Notes under the pieces: model-generated
Database searches by the model: none
The model's input: the letters and a program-made list of their open reading frames with translations, nothing else
What the model was told of the DNA's origin: nothing
In this document: piece after piece, positions 43,946 through 54,800 of the stretch
Layout: every line of letters starts with the position of its first letter
Numbering within the stretch: position 1 is the stretch's first letter
Program-made: the position numbers and the translations under genes
Assembly (NCBI GenBank): GCA_019918135.1
Contig: WBZZ01002597.1
Span: forward strand, 1 to 64,000
Direction: 5' to 3'
DNA from: Paulinella micropora
Lineage: Eukaryota; Cercozoa; Imbricatea; Euglyphida; Paulinellidae
DNA: 64,000 bases

Positions 43946-44303
43946 AGCCTAAAAATTCCAAACACACAACAATTCTTCCCGCTAAATTTTTTGTATCAAT
44001 ATTTCCGCTGTCAGTTTCAAGGACTTTAAATGTATATTGTCCGTCCGTCCATCCGACGACACCTAAATTATAACTAAGGTTTGAAACGTTTGCTATATTA
44101 CTATCAGCGAATGTGCCGATAATTCCAATTCTGTCCATATAAAGAATTCTGGTTTTGGTTTCCGTCTGGTCGTTCGTATAATGAATAAACTTAACATTCA
44201 TTTTGGTCGGTGTGAATGACATTTGAATATTTTTATTAAATGTTTTGCTTCCCACAAAATCATTGCTCAGAAAAATAATCTTTTGGTATTTGAACTCACT
44301 CAT
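43944..44303 (-). CDS. Unknown small virion-block protein (element 1)
   Basis: 119 residues, mostly beta-prone (FKYQKIIFLSNDFVG, KMNVKFIHYTNDQTETKTRILYMDRIGIIG, RIVVCLEFLG). Could be a small jelly-roll or cement-type protein. I do not recognise it. Its stop codon overlaps a hairpin module. The frame looks whole. Confidence 0.5.
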   Translation of the reverse strand: MSEFKYQKIIFLSNDFVGSKTFNKNIQMSFTPTKMNVKFIHYTNDQTETKTRILYMDRIGIIGTFADSNIANVSNLSYNLGVVGWTDGQYTFKVLETDSGNIDTKNLAGRIVVCLEFLG

Positions 44304-44391
44304 AAATTATATATATAAAGATTTTAAAAATCTTTTAGCAAAATCGTTTTTTGTGAAACTTTTTCATAAAGTTTCTATATAATATAAAAAA
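44304..44391. promoter_or_regulatory. Divergent intergenic region with two hairpins
   Basis: GATTTTAAAAATC and GAAAC...GTTTC inverted repeats lie between two divergent genes. A similar pair occurs at about 48,209-48,271, again between divergent genes, so these may mark divergent promoters. Confidence 0.4.
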
Positions 44392-44643
44392 ATGATTTTA
44401 ATATTCTTGTTTATGTGGTCTGTGTTAGGTCGGACTGCCTGCGACTTTTACTCACGGGTAAGCGAAAAAAAGAATGAATCGTGTGTTTGGTGTATTCAGT
44501 CTGGTTTAAATTCAAAGTTTATATGTGTGTATAAGCCTTTTAGTGATATGTGTATAGGTTGGGATGATGCCCTGCCTTTAATGTGTTCTGGCGATAATAG
44601 ACGGTATATGACACATACCTATGAATGCTCACTTCTTACTTGA
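44392..44643 (+). CDS. Small secreted-type cysteine-rich protein (element 1)
   Basis: 83 residues. MILIFLFMWSVLG is a signal-peptide-like start, followed by about seven cysteines (CDFYSR, CVWC, CVYK, CIGW, CSGD, CSLL). Plus-strand gene within the minus-strand block. Unknown family; may be a passenger gene. The frame looks whole. Confidence 0.5.
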   Translation: MILIFLFMWSVLGRTACDFYSRVSEKKNESCVWCIQSGLNSKFICVYKPFSDMCIGWDDALPLMCSGDNRRYMTHTYECSLLT

Positions 44644-44649
44644 AGAAGG

Positions 44650-44979
44650 TGAAGGAAGGCAATTCCTATGAGTAAAGTCAAAATTCCGACATAAGTATTA
44701 GCAACCTCACAAGGTAAGTTCTTTTCAGATAGCTTACGATACAAAGGGTTATAATGGCAATAATGATACCCATTTGAAATAAGTATTTAATAAGTCTGCT
44801 GTCGGTCGGTCTGTTTTTTATACAACAACAATTCCAGTTATCTTCCAATTCGTGCTCTACCTTTTTCCTCAGTCTTTAGTTCTACTTCAAGAACACGAGA
44901 CTTTAATTCGGGAGTTAGTTCGCCATCCATATCCATAATAGGTGGAGGTCTGTGAAGTCTAGTTGTATTATTGGACATT
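44650..44979 (-). pseudogene. Small membrane protein part (element 1)
   Basis: Begins MSNNTTRLHRPPPIMDMDGE and later has a hydrophobic helix (MGIIIAIITLCIVSYL). It overlaps the end of the fibre gene. Broken, about one break. Confidence 0.4.
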
Positions 44980-47900
44980 TGAAAAAACGACTGCTCTGAT
45001 TTCTGCTAATTGGTTTGCTTGGTCGTGTATTATATTAAGTAAAGTTTTATTTTCTTTTTCTAAATTAACTACCTTTTCTGATAATTGTTGAACCGCTTTA
45101 ATTAATGGTGCGATAAACTCGGAATAACACATACCATAATCATATTCATCAGTTTCAACAGATTTATATGTATCAGGACTTTCACTTATACCTTTAAATT
45201 CACATTCCGCTTTTTGTTTTGGACATTGAACCATTATCGGCTCTTTTGACAATCCTGCAAAATCTAATCTATCAATTTCAGACAATACTCCTTCCACCTC
45301 TTGTGCTATTAAACCTGCTCTTTGTTTTTTGTTGTTATCAATTATGCGATAGCAGACTGGATTTAATTTGTTGATAAAATCTAAACCTAAACACTCTTTT
45401 ATGTCTTCTTTTTTTCTCCTATCTGAAGGTGCTGTTACGGTTCCCTTACACCATAAATTTCCGCTATTCCCATTCAAAGACATTAACAATTGCTCCGTAG
45501 AATTCTCCCACACAAAACCATTGGATGAACTATTATTACATCTAAACCTCATAACAAAATCTGAAATACCATTTCCCGCCACTGCTGTTCCATTTGATAA
45601 ACTTTTGTTTGATCCTGGGGTTGACATATAAATCCCCCAACTTGTATTGGTGACATCATATAAAAATATACCTCTATTAGTTGTCCCGTCTGTTTGTCCT
45701 TGAATTCCTATTTTCGCTCCATTAGTAGTTGTGGTCGTTAGCAACCCAGAGTATGTAATCCCTGCATTCGCAGTTAGTAAGCCACTTGTTGTTAATGTTG
45801 TTGTTGATATCCCCGCATTTGCCGTTATTAATCCACTTGCTGTTAATGTTGTTGTTGATATACCCGCACTAGCCGTTATTAATCCTTTCGTACATAAAAT
45901 CCCGTTTGCCCCATTTAATGACATTAACAATTGCTCGTTAGAATTTTCCCACACAAAACCATCCGCCGAAGCAAAACCAGACCTAAATCTTATAGCAAAG
46001 CCTGAAATATCGTTGCCTGCAACCGCAGACCCTCCAGATAGACTTTTACCTGTTCCAGGCTGAGCCATATTAATCTACCATCCTGTGTTGTCTGTATCCC
46101 ACAGAAATATACCCTGTCCATTTCCTCCATCTACTTTATTTTGAATAGATAACTTACAACCGCCATCTGCTGTTAATAATCCGCTCGCCGTTAATGTAGT
46201 TGTAGTTATTCCTGCGGTTGAAGTAATTGTTGTTCCCGTTATTGTTCCACCATTTGTTATGTTGTTTGAATTCATATCCAAAGCACCATAAAACCGCATA
46301 CCGCCAGCATTGTCAAAACGGACAATGTCAGATGAAGCACTTTTATTATCCAAAAGTTTTGAAATATAAAGTCCCGCCCCTTTTGCATCAAATGCTACAT
46401 TCGTAAATACATAACCTCGTTGGTTCGCGGTTCCACTTGTAGCGGTATTTAGAGTAAATAAGAAATATTGATAATCACCTGATGTCTGTGAAAAGAATAT
46501 ATCTCCTCCATTTTGGTTTAATATCCTCGCCCCATTATATGTTATATTTCCACCATTAATGATAACTTGATTATTAAAATCGGCCGTTAAAGTTAGATAT
46601 TTTATCGTAGTGCTCGCCCCATTAAATGTTTTACTTCCTGTTATGGTTTGGTCTGTTGTTAGTTTCACACAATTGTCATTCAGATATTGCCTATTTACCG
46701 CTTCATTAGCATTTTGTGGTGCTCCTAGATTAACAATCCGACTGCTATTACAATCTAATCCAGTAGCATTAAACCACGAAACAATCGTCCCATCAATAAT
46801 AAAACTTATTTTTTTCGCTGAAATTTCAAAATTATAATACGTATTTGTTTTCATATCCAAACTAGCAATTGACCCGATATTGCTGGTAGAATTGAAAACA
46901 ATGAATGTTCCCTTTGTTGTTGAATTTATTGAATTTCCAGTTATTTCAACACCACTGCTATATGTCTTAATTCCTGCTATGGTTTGGTTTCCTGTTAGTT
47001 TCACATTTTGCCCGTCTTTTGTATCAACATAACTTTTATTTGCTCCATCTGTTGAAGCGGAAGGGTCGGCTAAGTTTGTTATTTTGTTGTTATTCAAACT
47101 TAACGTTGTTCCAGTTGCGGTTATAATTAAAGTATTACCTGAATATAACTCTACATACGAATCAGTTATTTGTATCGGATACCAAGTCGCTGTTGCTGTT
47201 TTTTGTGCTGCAATCATCCCTATTTTTGTATCAAAGGCAATTCCAATACCATCAAAAGAAGTAGGATTGGACGAACCACTGTCTTCTAAAGTTGATGTAA
47301 TTTTTTTTTCCTGCTATGGTTTGGTATCCTGTTAGTTTAACCACCGAAGTATCAACTGCGAGATTTGCGAGATTAATTCCATTATACGTAGAAGCCCCTG
47401 AAATAGCAAAACCACCCATATTTAGTCCTCCCGTCATACTGGCTGTGCCGTCTAATCTAAGAAAGGGTGGTGTGGTGTTTCTCCATTGTCCTGTGCTATA
47501 AATAAGCAGTTGGTTATCTGCTGGGAAGCATGTTATTGTCACATCGCTGTGGCTATCTATACTTCCACTCGCTGAAACTTTATCATTATTATCATTATGC
47601 TCAAATATCCATTCATCAACATCTTTGGTATTTAGTAAATTAACTCCTGTTATATTCTTCCTTCCCATACTAATATTGCCGAATTCATCCACGTTTATCG
47701 GGAATGTTTTATTTACCCAGTTTATTGAGTTATATGTTAGATAACTATTCATCGCTATCGGAGCGGTTATAACCACATTTGAAAGTGTGTCAATTGAACC
47801 AAGGGTTGTATTCTTCCATTTGCCTTCTACATCGTTGTAAGTCAAGTATTGTCCGCTCGCTTGTGCAAATATGTTTGTGATCAAATTATATAAACTGGTT

Positions 47901-48163
47901 TGGTGCGGATTGGAAGTATTAGAGCGGTGTTGAGTTGAGGCTTTGACTTCGTCATTATCCCTTACTCGTTGCTCTGTGTAGTATAAATTCTTTCCTTCTT
48001 TGATGTCAGTCGTTGATTTTAAAGCGAGACGTGTGTCAAATCGCGCATCAGTATAAAAAAGATTTATAGGGTCGGAATCTTCTGGCACTCTGTCTGTATT
48101 CAGACCATCTATGTTGGTATTGGTTAAGTCTAAGTTAAGTATGTTTAGACTATCAACAGCCAA
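44968..48163 (-). pseudogene. Long fibre with S74-type chaperone end (element 1)
   Basis: The N-terminal part (start MAVDSLNILNLDLTNTNIDG) resembles phage-like tail fibre sequence with repeated LTGNQTIAGIKT-type units. The middle has many TTLTASGLLTANAGI-type repeats, typical of trimeric beta fibres. The C-terminal end has APSDRRKKEDIK...LNPVCYRI...AGLIAQEVE, the peptidase S74 intramolecular chaperone, which trims itself from fibres after trimerisation. Broken, about two breaks. Confidence 0.75.
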
Positions 48164-48324
48164 CTCATTAAGGCAGAGTAAATATTTATATTGCGATATT
48201 GATATGTATACAAAGATTTTGAAAAATCTTTGAGCAAAATCTTTTTTTGTGAAACTTTTTCTAAAAGTTTCAATTAATTATTTATTTATTTAAAATATAC
48301 TAAAATATAATAATCTTAGTATAA

Positions 48325-48879
48325 ATGCAGTCTCCCGAAGCAAGTCGTAAGAACTGGGGTAAAGCTTTGGAAAGTATTAAGAGTAAGAAACAGCAAAAGA
48401 TTGAAATAGCAAAAGAGAAATTAGCAAAGTGTAAAAAGGCTTATGTAGGCGATGATAAAGAGATGGAGGAAAAGATAAAACGCATGGCCGAAATGGGTGT
48501 TGCTAATGATATCATTAATGGAAAAGACCAAGATGATACACCAGAAGAAAGCAGTGAGAGCGATGAAGAATGTGATTTTACTGATATCATTGCTGAAAAG
48601 ATGGCCAAGATGAAAATAAGAAGAAAGAAAGCGGAAGCAAAGAAGAAAGTAAGTAAAAAGCCTGTGCCTGAGCCTGAACCTGATGATAGCGAAAGCGAAA
48701 GTGAAGCAAGTGAAGAAGAGCAGAAGCCTAAATCTAAGAAAGGAAATGGTACTAAGAAGTCGAACATATCTTTTAATGTTTATAATCAAGCAGAGAAGCC
48801 AAGCAAGAAAGAAAAAAATAATGATGATGTCTCAAAGATATTTTTAAAATTTGATATTTGTTTCAGACTACGTCTTTAA
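48325..48879 (+). CDS. Highly charged coiled-coil protein (element 1)
   Basis: 184 residues, Lys/Glu-rich (KSKKQQKIEIAKEKLAKCKK, EPEPDDSESESEASEEE). Divergent from the fibre gene and just before the integrase. No family recognised. Its last codons run into a hairpin module. The frame looks whole. Confidence 0.5.
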   Translation: MQSPEASRKNWGKALESIKSKKQQKIEIAKEKLAKCKKAYVGDDKEMEEKIKRMAEMGVANDIINGKDQDDTPEESSESDEECDFTDIIAEKMAKMKIRRKKAEAKKKVSKKPVPEPEPDDSESESEASEEEQKPKSKKGNGTKKSNISFNVYNQAEKPSKKEKNNDDVSKIFLKFDICFRLRL

Positions 48880-48973
48880 CAAACATCGTCTGCGATTAAA
48901 TAAAAATAAAAAGAAAAAACGATGTTTTAGAATAAGTGAGAGTGCGGAGCACGAAACGCAATTCTAAAATATC
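48853..48973. promoter_or_regulatory. Double-hairpin module, charged protein to integrase (plus orientation)
   Basis: 48,853-48,888 and 48,920-48,973 with a 31-bp spacer; mirror orientation to the copy at 43,823. ATG of the integrase part follows after one base. Confidence 0.78.
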
Positions 48974-48974
48974 A

Positions 48975-49830
48975 ATGGACTACAAACATAGTCAGCAACA
49001 AGAAACTCCTGAGCACACAGAGCTGAAAGAAAAACATGAAAAAGCAATTGAAATACACAAGCAATCAAAGCCAGCTAAGATATGGAACACAATAACTGCC
49101 CCCAAGGCTAAATCACTAAGCCAAGTATTTATTGACTTAATGGATATGTCAAAGGTTGCGACAAAGAAAGGTAATGCTAACTATAATTTCAGACTAGTAG
49201 CAATTGATGTATATAGCAGTCGTGGTTGGATTTAGCCAATTAAAAAAAAAACTACAGGTTATGTTTTGGAAGGATTAAAAAAAATATTTACAAAAGAAGT
49301 CCCTAAAAGTATTACTTTAGATAATGGCGTTGAGTTTAAGGGTCAAGTAGCTGAATATTTTAGACAGAACAATATTGAACACAGACCGGTTCAAGTAGGC
49401 AATCACAGAACAATGGGGATAGTAGGTAGATTTATTAGAACAATACGGAATGAATTAAATTTAATATGCAAATTTAATGAAAATTTTCAATTGGTGCCGA
49501 TTATTCATGAGGTTGTTGATGCTTATAACAAAACATACCATACAAAAATTAAAGAAGTACTTATTGGTGTTTATGAAGGGACTGAAAAAAAACACACAGG
49601 AAATATACAGAAATCCTTTAATTAATGAATTCCCTAAGGAAACAAGAGTGAGAAAGGAATTAGAAAGAACTATTTTTTCTAAAGGTGATAAACAATTCAG
49701 TAAAACTATAGTTAAAGTTAAAGGCCGTAAGGGCTTTAAGATTGTGCTATCCGAACACGAATTAGTTAGTCCACAAGAACTTCTTAAAACTAACTTAGCA
49801 GAACAACCCGATGAAGAACAAGAAAAATAA
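48975..49830 (+). pseudogene. Retroviral-type integrase part (element 1)
   Basis: QVFIDLMDMSK and ITLDNGVEFKGQVAEYF with TIRNELN are rve core segments as found in Polinton integrases, which insert the element and leave a short target duplication. A hairpin module lies directly before its start. Broken, two or three breaks. Confidence 0.75.
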
Positions 49831-49974
49831 CAGAGTAATTCAAAAATAAAAAATAACTACTGAACGAAATACTGAAAGATAACTAAAAAGAGAAAGCATT
49901 GACAGCGATAATATCAGAACTTCAAATCGTATTAAAAAGAGAGTTGATAAGTTAGATCTTTAATGACCAAATAC

Positions 49975-50621
49975 ATTTAATATGATAAGGTTATCAAAAT
50001 GTTTATTTGAATTTTGATGAGTTGATTTATTATTTCTACTATAAAAGTTTCCACATTCGCATAATATTTTTTCATTTTTTCTTTTGGATATTTTTTCTTT
50101 GTTATTTTCTCTATATTGCTTGTCCATTTCACTTTTTCTTATTTTATTATTTTCTCTCCATTGTTTCAGAGATTGTTTTATTTTCTCTTTATTATTTTCT
50201 CTGTATTGTTTTTTCTTTTGATTTATTTCTTCGTTATTATTTTTCCTTTATTAATGTACTTTTTCCTTTATTTTTTCTTGATTGTTTTCGTAGTATTATT
50301 TAAAGTATCCTGTTTCTTTATTCCATTCCTCATCTGTTCTTCCTGCTATGTATTTATTGATACAATTTTCCGTTTGTCTTATTAGTTCTCCTTCTCGCTT
50401 ACAAAGTTCCATTCTGTTGTTACAAGGAAACATTTCATTTAATTCAATATAGTTATCATCATATTTTAAAATCTCAAAAGAAGTCGTGTAGTATTCTTGT
50501 ATTTTGAAGGAACTTCTATGAGCACATAATCTTTTATGTAATTGATTTGTAGTAGAACTAATATATATTTTGTCGGTCTGGTGAGAACGAAGAGCATAAA
50601 TCTTTCCTTGCTCTGGCATAG
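49975..50621 (-). pseudogene. Second GIY-YIG nuclease part (element 1, right end)
   Basis: GKIYALRSHQTDKIYISSTTNQLHKRL is a GIY-YIG-type start. The C-terminal side has repeated YRENNKEKI units and a CECGNFY...H finger, parallel to the gene at 30,440. Broken, several breaks. Confidence 0.55.
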
Positions 50622-50661
50622 TCCTTTTATGTCTTATTATGTCCTTACACTTAAATGAAAT

Positions 50662-50917
50662 TAATTTTTTTAAACGATGTTTGAAAACGACAAGCGTAGC
50701 TCTGCTTTCAAATATCAATATATAGTATTTTTTCTTTCTTTTGTTTGTAAGTATTAGTTATAAACAGGTAGACGAAATAATAAATAACGGCTCTTAGTGT
50801 GGTTAAAAACACTTCCCCACCAGAGACCTAGGGGCTCAGGACAAAAAGCCACCGTGTGGCTTTTTTACATGGACAACTTTTCGTTTTTTGTGTAAAGTAG
50901 TACAGAGTGTGCGAAAT
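50662..50917 (-). repeat. Right terminal inverted repeat of element 1
   Basis: Reverse match of 30,145-30,395. It ends within about 15 bp of the start of element 2. Confidence 0.85.
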
Positions 50918-51102
50918 AGTACTAGTATAGGGTGCCACTTTGGCACACTTTTTCAATACATTCCTCCGGAGAAATCAAAATCATTCAATCGGCTCTCCTC
51001 TTCATTTCGCAAACAAACAATACAGAAAGCATTTATAAGCAAATAAGCCTTAGTCTTACAAGTTAATTTCTATTTAAATAATTATAAAGACACATATATA
51101 GG

Positions 51103-51585
51103 ATGACGACGTTCAGGATTTCAAAAGGTTGCGTAATGGTTAAGAATAATGAAAAAAGACCTATGGTGAAAGTTCAATGGAGAGAAGGAGGAAAAGTTAT
51201 GTGTAAGAGTTTCTGCATAGGAAAAGGCAAATCAAAAGAGCAGGCATTGGAAGAAGCAAATAAATATCATAAAGAAGTTGTAATACCTAAATATGAAGAA
51301 TGGAAAATAAATTACGAATGTGAAAGAAAAGCAATTAAAAATGAAAAAATCAAGAAATGGATAATCAAAAGTTATATTTGCGAATGTGGAGCAGAGATTA
51401 CAAATGGAAGTAAATGTAAACATAAGAAATCTAATAAGCATAAAGAAAACGTAGAGTTATTAAAATCTAAGGTTGAACAAGTCAATCTCAGACATGTCGG
51501 AGATAGGAATGAAGAAGACGAAAGATGTAGTATGTGTGGTTATATAGAAAATAATTGCCATTGCGGTTCAGGATATAGCAAGTAA
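51103..51585 (+). CDS. AP2-like DNA-binding protein with zinc finger (element 2)
   Basis: 160 residues. GCVMVKNNEKRPMVKVQWREGGKVMCKSF...SKEQALEEANKYHKEVV has the strand-strand-strand-helix layout of AP2/integrase-type DNA-binding domains. CECGAEITNGSKCKHKKSNKHKEN and CSMCGY...CHCG are zinc fingers. It replaces the GIY-YIG gene of element 1. A strong hairpin (ATCTCCAAC/GTTGGAGAT) follows the stop. The frame looks whole. Confidence 0.55.
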   Translation: MTTFRISKGCVMVKNNEKRPMVKVQWREGGKVMCKSFCIGKGKSKEQALEEANKYHKEVVIPKYEEWKINYECERKAIKNEKIKKWIIKSYICECGAEITNGSKCKHKKSNKHKENVELLKSKVEQVNLRHVGDRNEEDERCSMCGYIENNCHCGSGYSK

Positions 51586-51589
51586 ATTA

Positions 51590-51609
51590 TCTCCAACACG
51601 TTGGAGATT
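51590..51609. terminator. Hairpin after the AP2-like gene
   Basis: ATCTCCAAC-AC-GTTGGAGAT directly after the stop codon. Related palindromes lie after the polymerase gene. Confidence 0.5.
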
Positions 51610-51849
51610 ATCTTGGAAAGACAAAAGATTAATAGGATTTATGGGTTTTGCTAGCATAGCATAGCAGTACAACAATTACGCCGTCGGAATTGAAATCATT
51701 TAGACGGAGGTATGGGCGAATTTTATGTTAGAGACAAGGACACACCATTATATAGAGGCACACAAGGACACAGGACACACCACACATTTGAGACGGCAAA
51801 ATTATTTTAATTTTATAAAATTATATTTCTTTAGATATATTTATCAAAC

Positions 51850-54800
51850 ATGGAGACACACACGTATAACGGCAAAGTCTACAGGTTGGATAGATTAAGG
51901 GAATATAAGATAAATTATGAAATTAAACTAGTCAGGGGTCGGGACGTCCTATATATTAAACCAAAGGTAAGGGGGTATAAGATAGATTCACCGACAGCCC
52001 AAAACTACTTGAACCAAGTAAGAGGTGCGGTGTATTTTGAACACCATGCTATTCCAATAGCACCACCTTTACCTACGATTGAAGAGAAAAAAGAAATCAA
52101 GGAAAATGTCAGAGACTTGATGCGATATGGCAATTACGAAATCAAGCGAGACGACAGAAAGGAGCACAAACTTGGAATAAACGAAAGTATTTACAGGGTT
52201 ATGTTGAATGGAAACTTTCGGTCTTTCACTATGCGAGATGTAATAAGATTTATCGAAATAATATTGAACGACTTTTTAAAACGACAGGGTCAAAGAGATA
52301 AGGTTGATGTAGGTATTGAGTTTGTAGATTATTATGGCAAAGTATCTACAGGCCAACATTATGTCAATGAAATCTCGGTTGAAAAAGTTTTAGAAAGATT
52401 GTCGTCAATATTTCAAAGCAACGAAAGTCTTTATATGGATGAAAGTGGCACCAACTTTGATAAATTAAAGTTTGTATTAAAGTCTGTTAAAATGCCTACG
52501 GGCGGGGCAAGGCTACAGGTTTTGAACAAACTGGATGTATATAGAAAGAAAGGAGTAATCTGTATTACTAATAGCGATAACTTATGCCTAGCACGAGCAA
52601 TCGTTGTTGTCAAAGCAAAAATTGAAAAACATCAAAAATACAAAACAATATTAATGGGGAGAAAGATACAGCAGGAAATGGCTGAGGCTTTGCACGATGA
52701 AGCGAAAGTTATTAAGGATGTGTGCGGTCTACCCGAAATTGATACCTTTGCTAGGCACATTAAATATAATTTGGTTATCGTAGAGTTTCCTGACCAAATC
52801 GTCTATAAGACTAATTTAGTAGATGAGAAAGGCGAACGGCTGACAAACCTTTACATTATGAAAACGGAAGGGCACTACGATGCCATAACCAATATGAAGT
52901 CAATGCTAGGAAAAAAGAATTTCTGTGAGTTATGTCTAAGAGGGTATATGGAAAGACATGCCTGTGAAACCAAATGTAGTATCTGCGAAACCAAGGGATG
53001 TAAGGGAATAAATGACAAGAGCCAGTGGAAAGAATGTGAGAAATGTAATAGAAAGTTTCCAAATACTGAATGCTTTAATAATCACATGAAGACAAACTGC
53101 GATGTTAAAGCGAAATGTAAATCGTGCGGTCTTAATTACAGAAAGAAGGACATACACAAATGCGGATATGCGAAATGCCGTAATTGTAAAGAACTGAAAC
53201 CACTAGAGCACCAATGTGAAATAGTCCAAAAGGAAATCCTACCGCCGTCAGAGCAATACATATTCTTTGACTTTGAAGCGACACAGGACACAGGCGAGCA
53301 CATTGTTAATCATGCTGAAAGCCAGTATTACGATGCAAAGGAGCCGCCAGTAATTCACAAGAACATTCAAGATTTTTGTAATTGGGCTTTTGACACTAAG
53401 CACTGCGGATTTACCTTTATCGCACACAATGCTCGCGGTTATGATTGTCAGTTTATTCTTAAGTGGCTTGTAGATAACAAACAGACACCATTTGTCATTT
53501 ACCAAGGCGGTAAGATAATGATGATGACACATAAGAAATACCGCTTCATTGATAGTTTGAGTTTCCTTACGATGCCATTGTCTGACTTTCCAAAGACATT
53601 TGGACTAACGGAACTTAAGAAAGGATACTTTCCGCACTTCTTCAACACAGACAAGAACAAAAACTATGTTGGGCTCATGCCACACAAGAAACATTACGGC
53701 TACGACACTATGCGAGGAGATAAGAGAAAGGAGTTTTTAGAATGGTATAAACAACAGGTTAATAATCACAACCACTTTGATATGGCGAAGGAAATCGCTG
53801 AGTATTGTCATAGCGATGTTGATATACTTAGAAAGGGCTGTATAGATTTTAGAAAGCAGTTTCTTGAATTCGGTATTGACCCTTTTCAATATACAACTAT
53901 TGCGAGTTGTGTTATGGCTCTGTATCGTGCTAAGTTTATGCCTGTTAATTCAATTGCGGTATTGAAAGCGGAAAAACAAAACAGGATGGCTTCAAGGGCT
54001 TGTGTTGAATGGTTAGCCTACAGAAGCAGACTAGACAAAACCGATATTAAACACGCATTCAACGGAGGTGAAAAAATGTTTCAACTCGGGCAATCTCGTG
54101 TGTATGTAGATGGCTGGGATGAGAAAAACAAAACCGCTTATGAGTTTTACGGGTGTCATTGGCACGGCTGTCAGAAGTGTTCGAACGGCAATGCAATGAA
54201 TGCCAAGAAAAATAAGACTATGGGTGAACTATACAAGGAAACAATGAGAAGAGAAAAACAACTGAGCCAACAGGTAAAAGTAATAAGTGTCTGGGAATGT
54301 GATTGGAGCCTGATGAAAACCAGTGAAAGACTGGCCGAGGATACCAACGAACGAATTATGGAACAAGAAGGATTAAACCCACGAGAAGCAATGTTTGGAG
54401 GTAGAACGAATGCTCTAACATTGTATTGGAAATCACGACACAGCGACGAATACGCGAAATACATTGACATATGCTCACTCTATCCGACCGTTATGTATTA
54501 TGACCTTTACCCTAGCGGGCACCACGAAATCATCAGACCAAATGATGATGTGGAACGAAAAGATATGCGAAACAAAATCATAAAAAAGGAATACTTTGGA
54601 GTGGCTAAGGTTAAGATGCTACCGCCGAGAGGATTACTACACCCAGTCTTACCAAAAGCGGACAGAGGCAAGATGATGTATTACTTATGCGATAAGTGCG
54701 GGATGACTGAGCACCACGGAGAATGCAAGCACACCGACAATGAGCGGGCAATAACAGGAACTTGGGCAACTCCAGAAATTTACAAGGCCTTAGATAAAGG

